From: Pseudomonadota bacterium
GTDB taxonomy: Bacteria > Pseudomonadota > Gammaproteobacteria > Nitrosococcales > Methylophagaceae
Direction of reading: 5' to 3'
DNA: 33,382 nt
Assembly (NCBI GenBank): GCA_030576275.1
Contig: JALIBN010000016.1
Location: 1 to 33,382, forward strand
A model generated the notes under the pieces. It saw nothing but the letters and a program-made list of their open reading frames with translations, was not told where the DNA came from and did not search any database. The stretch's first letter is position 1. Each line of letters starts with the position of its first letter. The position numbers and the translations under genes are program-made. Positions 25,725 through 33,382 of this stretch are shown in pieces.

Positions 25725-26210
25725 ATGACTAGTCTTTTTGCTGAAACAATATTAGTGACGCCAGTTGGGCGTATATTGCTCCATACAAGTGAGACGCAGC
25801 TATACGGCGTAGAGCTATTTATTAGTAATGACTTTTTGGATAATGAGACTGTAATATCGACGTTTGCTCAGCAGGTGATTAATAAGCTCAAATCCTATTT
25901 CATTGATCCACAATCTGAGTGCAAATTGAAGCTCGCTGAGCGAGGCACTGTATTTCAACGAAGAGTGTGGCAATACTTGCTAACAATTCCACCAGGTGAA
26001 ACAAGGACCTATAGCGAGCTTGCTCAAGCCCTTGATACGTCGGCTCGTGCGGTAGGTAATGCCTGTAGAGCCAATCCTTTTGCTATTGTTGTCCCATGTC
26101 ACCGTGTCGTATCAAAAGCAGGGCTTGGTGGCTATTATGGAAAAACAGACGGCAGTGAAATCGATCTAAAACAATGGCTATTAGAGCATGAGCGTCATAA
26201 GTCATCATGA
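25725..26210 (+). CDS. ogt: Methylated-DNA--protein-cysteine methyltransferase
   Basis: Suicide repair protein that transfers an alkyl group from O6-alkylguanine to its own cysteine. The 161-residue protein has the C-terminal Ogt domain with FQRRVWQYLLTIPPGETRTYSELA (77-100), the recognition helix ARAVGNACRANP (108-118) and the active site PCHRV (124-128, Cys125). No separate promoter or Shine-Dalgarno is visible: the ATG lies six bases after the rplS terminator T-tract. Its stop overlaps the xerD start by four bases (ATGA), so both are translated together. ogt versus ada-C-terminal type naming is not resolved. Confidence 0.93.
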   Translation: MTSLFAETILVTPVGRILLHTSETQLYGVELFISNDFLDNETVISTFAQQVINKLKSYFIDPQSECKLKLAERGTVFQRRVWQYLLTIPPGETRTYSELAQALDTSARAVGNACRANPFAIVVPCHRVVSKAGLGGYYGKTDGSEIDLKQWLLEHERHKSS

Positions 26211-27118
26211 GCTCAGATAAGCCAGTAATAACTACCGATCGTTATCTTCAACCTTTTTTAGATTCACTATGGTTAGAAGCAGGCTTAAGTAATAATACGA
26301 TTGCTGCTTATCGGCGTGATCTTTTAACTTTTGCCGCTTGGCTACGCCAGTTTGATATTGATTTAATGGCCGCGAGTCGTAATGATATTTTACGTTATCA
26401 AAGTGTACGTATGCGCGAAGGTCGAAAAGTACGTAGCGAAGCCCGTTTACTCTCAAGTTTAAGACGTTTTTATCGTTACTTATGTCGTGAAGATATTCGA
26501 GATTCAGATCCAACTGTGCAGATTGAATCGCCGCGCTTAGGCCGCTCCTTGCCTAATAGCATAACGGAAGATGAAGTCGAAATGCTGTTAGCGCAACCTA
26601 ATGTCGATGTTGCTTTAGGCTTACGTGATCGCACGATGCTAGAAGTATTGTATGCAACTGGTTTGAGGGTGTCAGAACTGGTTGGCTTGACCAATGAGCA
26701 ACTTAATATGCGGCAAGGGCTGATACGTTGCGTCGGCAAAGGTAATAAGGAAAGGCTAGTCCCACTGGGTGAGATTGCCTTAGATTATTTACAACGTTAT
26801 CTAACAGAGAGTAGACCGCAATTATTAAAAGGTGCAATGAGTGATGACTTATTCCCGACGCAACGTGGCAAAGCGATGACGCGTCAAGCCTTTTGGTATT
26901 TAATCAAACGATATGCCAAATTAGCGGTGATTGAAAAAGATTTGTCTCCACATACCTTACGCCATGCATTTGCCACCCATTTATTAAATCATGGTGCTGA
27001 CTTACGTGTAGTGCAGTTACTACTAGGGCATTCTGACCTATCAACGACACAAATCTATACCCATGTCGCCAAAGAGCGGTTGAAAAGTTTACATACACTG
27101 CATCATCCACGCGGCTGA
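26207..27118 (+). CDS. xerD: Tyrosine recombinase XerD
   Basis: Site-specific recombinase that with XerC resolves chromosome dimers at dif. The 303-residue protein has the N-terminal core-binding domain (about 12-97) and the catalytic domain with the full set Arg154, Lys178, His249, Arg252, His275 and nucleophile Tyr284 (TTQIYTHV). XerD rather than XerC is suggested by the N-terminal FLDSLWLEAGLSNNTIAAYRRDL and by length; the call is fairly firm. dsbC, which often follows xerD in gammaproteobacteria, is two genes downstream. Coupled to ogt by a four-base overlap. Confidence 0.93.
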   Translation: MSSDKPVITTDRYLQPFLDSLWLEAGLSNNTIAAYRRDLLTFAAWLRQFDIDLMAASRNDILRYQSVRMREGRKVRSEARLLSSLRRFYRYLCREDIRDSDPTVQIESPRLGRSLPNSITEDEVEMLLAQPNVDVALGLRDRTMLEVLYATGLRVSELVGLTNEQLNMRQGLIRCVGKGNKERLVPLGEIALDYLQRYLTESRPQLLKGAMSDDLFPTQRGKAMTRQAFWYLIKRYAKLAVIEKDLSPHTLRHAFATHLLNHGADLRVVQLLLGHSDLSTTQIYTHVAKERLKSLHTLHHPRG

Positions 27119-27188
27119 ACACTGTATCTGAACGACAGACGAAATGATAAACTGCCACCATATATTGCTGAATTTTTAGGAGTTAGAA

Positions 27189-27674
27189 ATGCCCTCGTTT
27201 GATATTGTTTCGGAAGTTGATAAACATGAATTGACCAATGCGGTTGACCAGACTAATCGAGATATAAGTAATCGTTTTGATTTAAGAGGAACTGACGCGC
27301 GTGTCGAGCAGTCAGATAAAACGCTGACGATGCACGCCGGCAGTGATTTTCAGTTAGAACAGGTTTTAGATATTTTACGAATGAAATTAATTAAACGAGG
27401 CGTAGAAGTCAGCTGTCTTGAGATTAAGGATTCGATAGGTAACGGAAAAATGCGTAAACAGGATGTAATAGTTCGTGAAGGCTTGGATAAAGATCAATGT
27501 CGCATTACTGTGAAGTTAATTAAAGAAAGTAAGATCAAGGTACAAGCCGCTGTTCAAGGTGAAAGTGTTCGCGTCACCGGTAAAAAACGTGATGAATTGC
27601 AACAAGTCATGGCGTTATTGCGTGGCAATGAGGCTGTAGATATGCCATTACAATTTAATAATTTTAGGGATTAG
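27189..27674 (+). CDS. yajQ: YajQ family nucleotide-binding protein
   Basis: A 161-residue member of the YajQ/DUF520 family (two ferredoxin-like RNP folds): [19 protein letters not shown] at the start, RFDLRGTDA, and [32 protein letters not shown] at the end. Some homologues bind cyclic di-GMP and act as effectors of transcription regulators; binding here is not shown by sequence. ATG with AGGAG at ideal spacing. dsbC begins nine bases after its stop, which suggests co-transcription. Confidence 0.96.
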   Translation: MPSFDIVSEVDKHELTNAVDQTNRDISNRFDLRGTDARVEQSDKTLTMHAGSDFQLEQVLDILRMKLIKRGVEVSCLEIKDSIGNGKMRKQDVIVREGLDKDQCRITVKLIKESKIKVQAAVQGESVRVTGKKRDELQQVMALLRGNEAVDMPLQFNNFRD

Positions 27675-27683
27675 GAACTATCA

Positions 27684-28406
27684 ATGTTGAAACGACTTTA
27701 TTTGTGTCTACCAATGCTCGCATGGATGGGATTAGCACAAGCTAGTGACACAGGCGCTATCAAGGAAAAGCTAGCCGAAATAATGCCTGGTGTAACGATT
27801 GAAAGTATCCAGCCATTAGATAATACGGGCTTGTATGAAGCTATCATTAATGGCGAGATCGTCTATTTTAGTAAAGATGCGCGCTATGTTTTCCAAGGTG
27901 ATGTGATTTCTCTAGAAAAACGCCAAAACATTACTGAGCTAAAACGAGTTGATTTAAGAAAACAAACACTGGCATCTGTCGATGAGGCAGAGATGATAGT
28001 TTATGAGCCGAAAAAAACAGAGTATACCTTAACTGTATTCACCGATATTGACTGTGGTTACTGCCGAAAATTACATGAGCAAATGGCCGAATATAATGCA
28101 CTAGGCATCCGCATCCGCTATATGGCATTTCCTAGGACAGGCGTTGATTCAGAGTCTTATGATAAAACCGTAGATGTCTGGTGTGCTAAGGATCGCAATC
28201 AGGCTCTAACGGATGCTAAGAACGGCAAAGAAGTAAACTCAGAGACGTGTAAGGCACCGGTGCAAGCTCAATATGAATTAGGAAAGCGCTTAGGCGTTAG
28301 CGGAACCCCCGCTTTATTCCTCGAAAGTGGTGAGCTATTGCCGGGTTATGTACCACCAAAGCGTCTTAAAGCAATACTTGATCAGAAAGCTTTAGCTGAT
28401 TCTTAA
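27684..28406 (+). CDS. dsbC: Thiol:disulfide interchange protein DsbC
   Basis: Periplasmic disulfide isomerase, 240 residues with a signal peptide (1-20, cleavage after AQA). The N-terminal dimerisation domain (about 21-80) precedes a thioredoxin domain with active site CGYC (124-127), the structural pair Cys167 and Cys189, and the cis-proline in GTPAL (207-211). It would be kept reduced by DsbD and corrects wrong disulfides, including in c-type cytochrome maturation pathways. Its last 15 bases overlap the convergent lpxH. Confidence 0.95.
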   Translation: MLKRLYLCLPMLAWMGLAQASDTGAIKEKLAEIMPGVTIESIQPLDNTGLYEAIINGEIVYFSKDARYVFQGDVISLEKRQNITELKRVDLRKQTLASVDEAEMIVYEPKKTEYTLTVFTDIDCGYCRKLHEQMAEYNALGIRIRYMAFPRTGVDSESYDKTVDVWCAKDRNQALTDAKNGKEVNSETCKAPVQAQYELGKRLGVSGTPALFLESGELLPGYVPPKRLKAILDQKALADS

Positions 28407-29144
28407 TACAGAATCACTGGCTGAAATGCGGTGATCACTCAATACAAATTGTTGATCATTGCATTTTAGAATACTTACTTTATTCTCCCAGTCCCCTAAT
28501 ACGATCCGATAGGCAGGCTTATTAGCTAGTGTAAAGCTGTGAATCGCTGGGCGATGGGTGTGACCATGAATTAAATACTGCACGCCATACTCTTGCATAA
28601 TCCGACTGACTTCAAGCTGATTGACATCCATGATCATGGTTGATTTAGATTGCTTTTGTTCGCGACTTTTCTGTTTTATTTTGTCAGAAATACCTTGGCG
28701 ATAATGGGCAGGTAAGTGCAAAAAACACCACTGTAAGAATTTATTACGTGTTTTTCGGCGATAGCGTTGATAACTAACGTCATCAATACATAAACTATCA
28801 CCGTGTATTAGCAATGTTTTTACGCCGCAGAGATTTATCACCGTGGGATCAGCAATTAACAGGCAGCCACAACGTTCGGCAAAATGTTTACCCATCATAA
28901 AATCTCGATTACCAACCATTAGGTATGTCTTGATTCCTGTTTGGTGCAGTTGCTGTAACTGAGTGATGAGTGGTTCGAATTCGACAGGCACAATGTCATC
29001 ACCTAGCCACGTATTGAATACATCCCCTAAAAGGTAAAGTGATTCAATTCCTTTGGTTTCAGTGCTGAGAAATTCTGTGGTGAGTTTGATTAGCGCTTCA
29101 TTCTCTGGGCTGAGATGAAGGTCTGAGATAAAAAGTGTGGTCAT
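28392..29144 (-). CDS. lpxH: UDP-2,3-diacylglucosamine diphosphatase LpxH
   Basis: Cleaves UDP-2,3-diacylglucosamine to lipid X in lipid A synthesis, at the inner face of the inner membrane. The 250-residue calcineurin-like phosphoesterase has the metal ligands Asp8 and His10 (SDLHL), Asp41 (GDVFN), Asn79 (GNRDF), His114 (HGD) and His195/His197 (HGHTHRP). All are present. The ATG at 29144 lacks a Shine-Dalgarno; the bases before it include CTCCT, and a 13-bp hairpin ends ten bases upstream. Downstream of the cyclophilin gene, as in E. coli ppiB-lpxH. Confidence 0.95.
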   Translation of the reverse strand: MTTLFISDLHLSPENEALIKLTTEFLSTETKGIESLYLLGDVFNTWLGDDIVPVEFEPLITQLQQLHQTGIKTYLMVGNRDFMMGKHFAERCGCLLIADPTVINLCGVKTLLIHGDSLCIDDVSYQRYRRKTRNKFLQWCFLHLPAHYRQGISDKIKQKSREQKQSKSTMIMDVNQLEVSRIMQEYGVQYLIHGHTHRPAIHSFTLANKPAYRIVLGDWENKVSILKCNDQQFVLSDHRISASDSVLRIS

Positions 29145-29153
29145 GGCAGGAGA

Positions 29154-29185
29154 AAGCTACCCTCTCAACAACGAGAGGGTAGCTT
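29154..29185 (-). terminator. Hairpin between the cyclophilin gene and lpxH
   Basis: AAGCTACCCTCTC (29154-29166) pairs perfectly with GAGAGGGTAGCTT (29173-29185) around a six-base loop. In the minus-strand transcript it lies 13 bases after the cyclophilin stop and just before the lpxH ATG, followed only by TCTCCTGCC. Without a U-run it is more likely an attenuator or translation-control hairpin than a full terminator. Confidence 0.55.
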
Positions 29186-29197
29186 CAATTAATAAAA

Positions 29198-29779
29198 CTA
29201 TTCAACAACAGTTGCACTGTTGATCATGACTATTTCGTTTGGTACATCGCCATGGCCATTTTGATTACCAGTACTGACAGCACGGATGGTATCAACAACA
29301 TCCATACCTTCAATGACTTGACCAAAAACAGCATAGCCCCAAGCAGCGCCACTCTCACCACGAAAATCAAGAAAGTTATTATCAACAGTGTTGATGAAAA
29401 ACTGTGCAGTAGCAGAATGAGGGTCGCCGGTGCGTGCCATTGCGAGTGAACCACGAACATTACTTAAGCCATTATTAGCTTCATTTTTGATTGATGCTTT
29501 AGGTGTTTTTTGAACAAATTCTTCAGTAAATCCACCACCTTGAACCATGAAATCTTTAATGACACGATGAAAAATCGTTCCATCATAAAAGCCGTCATTA
29601 ACGTAGCTTAGAAAATTAGCTACTGTATTGGGTGCTTTATCAGCATTTAATTCAATGACGATATCGCCGTAATTTGTTTCCAGTTTAACTTGTGGCAAAA
29701 CATTGCCTCCTTCAGCGTGAGTAGAGAATGATAATACTGCTAACAGCAATGGTGCCAAATAACGGAAAAATATTTTCAT
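29198..29779 (-). CDS. Peptidyl-prolyl cis-trans isomerase, cyclophilin type, with signal peptide
   Basis: A 193-residue cyclophilin that catalyses proline isomerisation during folding. A signal peptide (1-22, [10 protein letters not shown]) directs it to the periplasm, as for PpiA; by position before lpxH it corresponds to the PpiB slot. Core motifs are present: FHRVI (70-74, with catalytic Arg72), FMVQGG (77-82), [16 protein letters not shown] and a [16 protein letters not shown] stretch. Divergent from cysS with a 134-base gap. Because location and neighbourhood point to different E. coli paralogues, I leave the symbol blank. Confidence 0.93.
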   Translation of the reverse strand: MKIFFRYLAPLLLAVLSFSTHAEGGNVLPQVKLETNYGDIVIELNADKAPNTVANFLSYVNDGFYDGTIFHRVIKDFMVQGGGFTEEFVQKTPKASIKNEANNGLSNVRGSLAMARTGDPHSATAQFFINTVDNNFLDFRGESGAAWGYAVFGQVIEGMDVVDTIRAVSTGNQNGHGDVPNEIVMINSATVVE

Positions 29780-29913
29780 AAGAGTTTGGTTCCAATAATT
29801 AACAATAAAAGTAACATCATAATAGAAATAACAGCTTAAGTAGAGTGCTTTATCTACTTTTCATTACTCACTTACCGTAAAATGTTCGATAAGTTTTTGA
29901 TAAAGAGCATCAC

Positions 29914-31299
29914 ATGTTACAGATTCATAATAGCCTAACGAAACAAAAAGACGTGTTTACACCTATCGAGCCCGGTAAGGTCAAACTATATGTGTGCGGT
30001 ATGACAGTATACGATTTATGTCATGTTGGTCATGCTCGCGTGATGGTCGTGTTTGATGTGGTGACCCGTTATCTTCGCGCCTGCGGCTATGAGGTAACTT
30101 ATATTCGTAATATCACCGATATTGACGATAAAATTATCGCACGTGCTAATCAAAATGGTGAAAGCATCCAATCGTTGACCGAAAGATTTATTGCGGAAAT
30201 GCATCAAGATGCCGATGCTTTAGGTGTAATTAGACCTGATCTGGAACCTAAAGCCACTGAATCAATGGCTGAAATTATTGCCATGATAGAAACTTTGATT
30301 AGCAAAGGTTTTGCCTATGCGGCAGATAATGGCGATGTTTATTACGATGTCAGCAAGTTTGAAGGTTATGGCAAATTATCTGGACGTAATATTGAAGAGC
30401 TACGTTCAGGTGAACGTGTAGCCGTAAATGAAGCTAAAGATGATCCTCTAGATTTCGTGTTGTGGAAAGCAGCCAAACCAGAAGAACCCGCTTGGGAATC
30501 ATCATGGGGCCGTGGTCGTCCTGGTTGGCATATTGAATGTTCAGCGATGTCTGCGACCTGTTTGGGTGAGCATTTTGATATTCATGGTGGTGGCCAAGAT
30601 CTGCAATTTCCTCATCATGAAAATGAAATCGCGCAATCTGAAGCCGCTCATGGTTGCCAATCAGTTAATTACTGGATGCACAATGGCTTTGTGCGGATTG
30701 ATGATGAAAAAATGTCCAAATCGCTCGGCAATTTTTTTACTGTACGAGAAGTATTGGCGCGATACTCGCCAGAAGTAGTGCGTTATTTTATTTTGACCAG
30801 TCATTATCGTAGCCCGCTCAATTACTCTGACGAATCATTAGAGCAAGCAAAATCAGCATTAACACGCTACTACACGGCATTACGTGATGTTGAAGCCCAA
30901 GCAGATGTTATATGGCAAGATGATGAAGAATTCGGCGCTCGTTTGACTGTAGCAATGGATGACGATTTTAATACAGCCTTAGCCTTATCAATTATGGCTG
31001 ACGTGCGTCAGGCTTTGAATAAAGTCTCGAATGACGACGCGCGAACTCGTTATCTAGCAGGCTTATTATGTTCTTTTGGTGATGTTTTGGGCTTATTTCA
31101 ACAATCTGCAGATGCATTTTTATTGGGTGATACCAATAATGATGATCTTGCCGTTAAAGTTGAAGCATTAATTGACGGTCGAAATACAGCGCGAGCAAAT
31201 AAGGATTGGTCTAAAGCAGATGAAGTGCGTGATGAACTGACTGCCATGGGCATTATCTTAGAAGATAATGCAGGCAAGACGACTTGGCGTAAAGCGTAA
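29914..31299 (+). CDS. cysS: Cysteinyl-tRNA synthetase
   Basis: Charges tRNA-Cys. The 461-residue class I synthetase shows the HIGH-type motif with Zn ligand Cys28 ([17 protein letters not shown]), the remaining zinc ligands Cys209, His234 and Glu238 (WHIECS; FPHHENE), and KMSKS at 266-270. The C-terminal DALR/anticodon region follows. Length matches E. coli (461). ATG preceded by AAGAG. The stop is followed after 16 bases by the palindrome array at 31316. Confidence 0.98.
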   Translation: MLQIHNSLTKQKDVFTPIEPGKVKLYVCGMTVYDLCHVGHARVMVVFDVVTRYLRACGYEVTYIRNITDIDDKIIARANQNGESIQSLTERFIAEMHQDADALGVIRPDLEPKATESMAEIIAMIETLISKGFAYAADNGDVYYDVSKFEGYGKLSGRNIEELRSGERVAVNEAKDDPLDFVLWKAAKPEEPAWESSWGRGRPGWHIECSAMSATCLGEHFDIHGGGQDLQFPHHENEIAQSEAAHGCQSVNYWMHNGFVRIDDEKMSKSLGNFFTVREVLARYSPEVVRYFILTSHYRSPLNYSDESLEQAKSALTRYYTALRDVEAQADVIWQDDEEFGARLTVAMDDDFNTALALSIMADVRQALNKVSNDDARTRYLAGLLCSFGDVLGLFQQSADAFLLGDTNNDDLAVKVEALIDGRNTARANKDWSKADEVRDELTAMGIILEDNAGKTTWRKA

Positions 31300-31315
31300 T
31301 TTAGCTGTTTGTAGA

Positions 31316-31822
31316 TGTAGGTTGGGTTTTAACCCAACAAGTTGGACTGAAGTCCAACCTACAGACTGTAAAACATCATTTATTATCTGCACTGTAGGTC
31401 GGTTTTTAACCCGACAATTTGGACTGAAGTCCAACCTACATATTGTAAAGCGTCATTTATTGTATGCACTGTAGGTCGGGTTTTAACACGACAATTTGGA
31501 CTGAAGTCCAACCTACATATTGTAAAGCGTCATTTATTGTATGCACTGTAGGTCGGGTTTTAACCCGACAATTGGACTGAAGTCCAACCTACATTTGTAA
31601 AGCGTCATTTATTATCTGCACGGTAGGTCGGGTTTTAACCCAACAATTTGGACTAAAGTCCAGCCTACATATTGTAAAACGTCATTTATTGTCTGCACGG
31701 TAGGTCGGGTTTCAACCCGACAATTTGGACTGAAGTCCAACCTACATTTGTAAATCGTCATTTATTATCTGCACGGTAGGTCGGGTTTCAACCCGACAAT
31801 TTGGATTGAAGCCCAACCTACA
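31316..31822. repeat. Seven-copy array of nested-palindrome elements (REP-like)
   Basis: Seven related elements of 47-48 bp lie at 31316-31363, 31393-31440, 31470-31517, 31547-31593, 31622-31669, 31699-31746 and 31775-31822, with start-to-start spacing of 75-77 bp. Each has outer arms GTAGGT/ACCTAC (copy 5 has GCCTAC) enclosing two hairpins, (T)CGGGTTTTAACCCG(A) and TTGGACTGAAGTCCAA, so one strand can form a three-way junction. The 28-30 bp linkers are also alike (around GTAAAGCGTCATTTATT). This resembles REP-type intergenic palindromes mobilised by Y1 (RAYT) transposases, but no transposase is present here. It lies between convergent cysS and folD and could also end both transcripts. Confidence 0.9.
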
Positions 31823-31848
31823 TTATTAATGCGAAACTACATAGAGCC

Positions 31849-32703
31849 TTAAATATGCAACTCATTAGCCGCATACAGGGTATTTTCGAGTAATGTGGCT
31901 ACTGTCATTGGCCCAACACCGCCCGGTACTGGCGTAATCCAAGCGGCTTTTTGTTTCGCTATATTAAATTCAACATCACCCGTCAATGAGCCATCTTCCA
32001 TACGATTAATACCCACATCAATAATAATCGCACCTTGTTTAATCCATTCACCAGGAATAAAGTTGGGTTTACCCACCGCGACTACGAGAAGATCAGCGCG
32101 CCGAACGTGAAATTCTAAACTGTTGGTCCAGCGATGGCATACTGTAGTCGTACAGCCAGCAAGTAATAATTCCAATGCCATAGGACGACCGACAATATTT
32201 GAGGCACCGACTATGACGGCTTCTAAGCCGTGTAAATCAACACCTGTCTTCTCTAATAGTGTCATTATCCCTTTTGGGGTGCAAGGACGTAGTTGAGGGT
32301 TACGCTGGGCAAGCCTACCAATATTATAGGGGTGGAAGCCATCGACATCTTTATGCGGGACGATGTGTTCAATAACTGCTTCGGTATTGATATGTTTGGG
32401 TAAAGGCAATTGCACCAAAATGCCATCGATTTCGTCATCAGAATTAAGCTGTTCAATTAGGGTTAACAAAACTGCTTCTGCTGTATCTATTGGCAAATCG
32501 TGAGAGACAGACTTAAAACCGATTTCTTCACAACTACGTCGCTTACTGCCAACATAGACTTGTGATGCTGGGTCACTACCAACGAGGACCACGGCCAAGC
32601 CTGGACGTCGTTTTCCTGAAGCTAATCGTATATCATTTGCTATTTTCAGGCTTTGTTTAAGCTCTAACGAAATGGCTTTCCCGTCTAAAATTTGAGCGGT
32701 CAT
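31849..32703 (-). CDS. folD: Bifunctional methylenetetrahydrofolate dehydrogenase/cyclohydrolase
   Basis: Interconverts 5,10-methylene-, methenyl- and 10-formyl-tetrahydrofolate with NADP+. The 284-residue protein has the catalytic Tyr50/Lys54 pair (YVGSK), Asp121 ([14 protein letters not shown]), the nucleotide-binding [15 protein letters not shown], and the C-terminal [13 protein letters not shown]. The ATG at 32703 gives the normal N-terminus MTAQILDGK; a TTG 18 bases earlier would add six residues without support. Single gene, convergent with cysS and divergent from the tRNA pair. Confidence 0.97.
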   Translation of the reverse strand: MTAQILDGKAISLELKQSLKIANDIRLASGKRRPGLAVVLVGSDPASQVYVGSKRRSCEEIGFKSVSHDLPIDTAEAVLLTLIEQLNSDDEIDGILVQLPLPKHINTEAVIEHIVPHKDVDGFHPYNIGRLAQRNPQLRPCTPKGIMTLLEKTGVDLHGLEAVIVGASNIVGRPMALELLLAGCTTTVCHRWTNSLEFHVRRADLLVVAVGKPNFIPGEWIKQGAIIIDVGINRMEDGSLTGDVEFNIAKQKAAWITPVPGGVGPMTVATLLENTLYAANELHI

Positions 32704-32779
32704 TAAGTAGTATCCAGACAATCAAAAAAACGCTATAGTCTCATGTTGTGCAATTAACGGCAAAAAAATCAAAAAGTGT

Positions 32780-32808
32780 TTGACTCAGTAAACACATGAG
32801 CGTATTAT
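32780..32808 (+). promoter_or_regulatory. Sigma-70 promoter of the tRNA pair
   Basis: TTGACT (32780-32785) and TATTAT (32803-32808) are separated by exactly 17 bases, close to the consensus, about 37 bases before tRNA-Pro. It probably drives both tRNAs. Confidence 0.85.
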
Positions 32809-32844
32809 TTCGCCTTCTCCGAGGACATCTGCTCTTCGGAATGT

Positions 32845-32921
<77 letters not shown>

Positions 32922-32968
32922 ATTATAAAACTAAGACCCTTCCCCGATTTAGAATAAACACACACAAT

Positions 32969-33045
32969 GCGCCCGTAGCTCATCCGGATAGAGCATCGGC
33001 CTTCTAAGCCGAGGGTAACAGGTTCGAGTCCTGTCGGGCGTACCA
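32969..33045 (+). tRNA. tRNA-Arg (anticodon UCU)
   Basis: A 77-base cloverleaf with acceptor stem GCGCCCG/CGGGCGT (one terminal G-U pair), anticodon stem TCGGC/GCCGA and loop CTTCTAA, giving anticodon TCT at 33003-33005. The T loop GTTCGAGT is standard and CCA is encoded. It starts 47 bases after tRNA-Pro and is probably co-transcribed. Confidence 0.97.
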
Positions 33046-33382
33046 TTTTCTTAATTAGTCATCACCGTGTGGTGGTTAAAATAAGCTGAAAATGTAGTTT
33101 ATTGCCAATTTGTATCATCTCCTCTTGCAGACTATTCCACGCCCATTTTCTCTCGAACACATCTCAATTTTGCAGTTTGACGTAACCATTAAAACTCAAT
33201 TTTTTATGCCTGATAAAAATGATCTATAAACGCAAAAGTTCGTTGTTAATATCAATCTTGTTGATCTGACTCTTATCAAAATAACTGACTAGGGCGATAA
33301 TAAATCGAAGTCTGCTACTGGATATTTAACGGTAGCTTCTCATATGATTTTATAAAAACTTTAAGAAGCGGTATAGTCGACA
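33046..33382. other. Non-coding stretch at window end, nothing recognised
   Basis: No frame, tRNA or strong hairpin is visible on either strand. A short CACC-GTGT-GGTG stem near 33063-33074, not followed by a real T-tract, might end the tRNA transcript. The rest is AT-rich and unassigned. Confidence 0.5.

Noticed and set aside
31268-31474. A 68-codon plus-strand frame over the end of cysS and the first repeats
   Set aside because: It only reads out-of-frame cysS and repeat sequence; no ribosome site and no protein-like conservation.
31316-31822. CRISPR array
   Set aside because: Repeat length about 48 and regular spacing look CRISPR-like at first, but the 28-30 bp linkers are near copies of each other rather than unique spacers, the repeats are full palindromes with variation, and no cas gene is present.

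Overview
The window reads as chromosomal DNA of a chemolithoautotrophic gammaproteobacterium with fairly low GC. Housekeeping blocks (ffh-rpsP-rimM-trmD-rplS, asmA-mutY-yggX, ypjD-corB divergent from ffh, ppi-lpxH next to cysS) are in typical gammaproteobacterial order. A form II RuBisCO gene with its CbbQ/CbbO activase genes and a divergent LysR regulator shows carbon fixation by the Calvin cycle. This combination is common in sulfur- or hydrogen-oxidising relatives of Thiomicrospira/Hydrogenovibrio and related symbionts, but I cannot name a genus from the sequence alone.

Layout. 1-5546 (+): the 3' end of uracil-DNA glycosylase, two adjacent ABC-F ATPases (YheS-like and Uup) and an AGCS sodium:amino-acid symporter. 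5547-8343 (mostly -): a decayed region with two gene remnants (a small membrane protein with two in-frame stops and a frameshifted MscS-type channel end) around an intact membrane-bound c-type cytochrome and a DUF4197 protein. 8344-14053: the cbb locus, with cbbM-cbbQ-cbbO on the minus strand and cbbR divergent; a strong hairpin separates cbbM from cbbQ and a palindrome lies in the divergent promoter region. 14042-15273 (-): a translationally coupled pair, a membrane-anchored putative metzincin-like protease and a flavin-binding PNPOx-like protein. 15324-19801 (-): a cold-shock protein with its terminator, then asmA-mutY-yggX. 20063-22130 (-): ypjD-corB. 22273-25718 (+): the SRP/ribosome/tRNA-modification operon ending in a strong intrinsic terminator. 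25725-28406 (+): ogt-xerD, yajQ, dsbC. 28392-29779 (-): ppi-lpxH. 29914-31299 (+): cysS. 31316-31822: a seven-copy array of about 48-bp nested palindromes with a 75-77 bp period. 31849-32703 (-): folD. 32780-33045 (+): a near-consensus promoter followed by tRNA-Pro(UGG) and tRNA-Arg(UCU). The last 337 bases hold no gene I recognise.

How the genes work together. CbbM fixes CO2, and CbbQ (AAA+ ATPase) with CbbO (VWA-domain adaptor) removes inhibitors from its active sites, under control of the divergent CbbR. The two least conventional parts are the multi-palindrome array between the convergent cysS and folD genes, and the decaying stretch downstream of cbbO that keeps one intact membrane cytochrome c. 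I found no defence system, transposase, prophage or CRISPR array. Most of the window is ordinary core genome.
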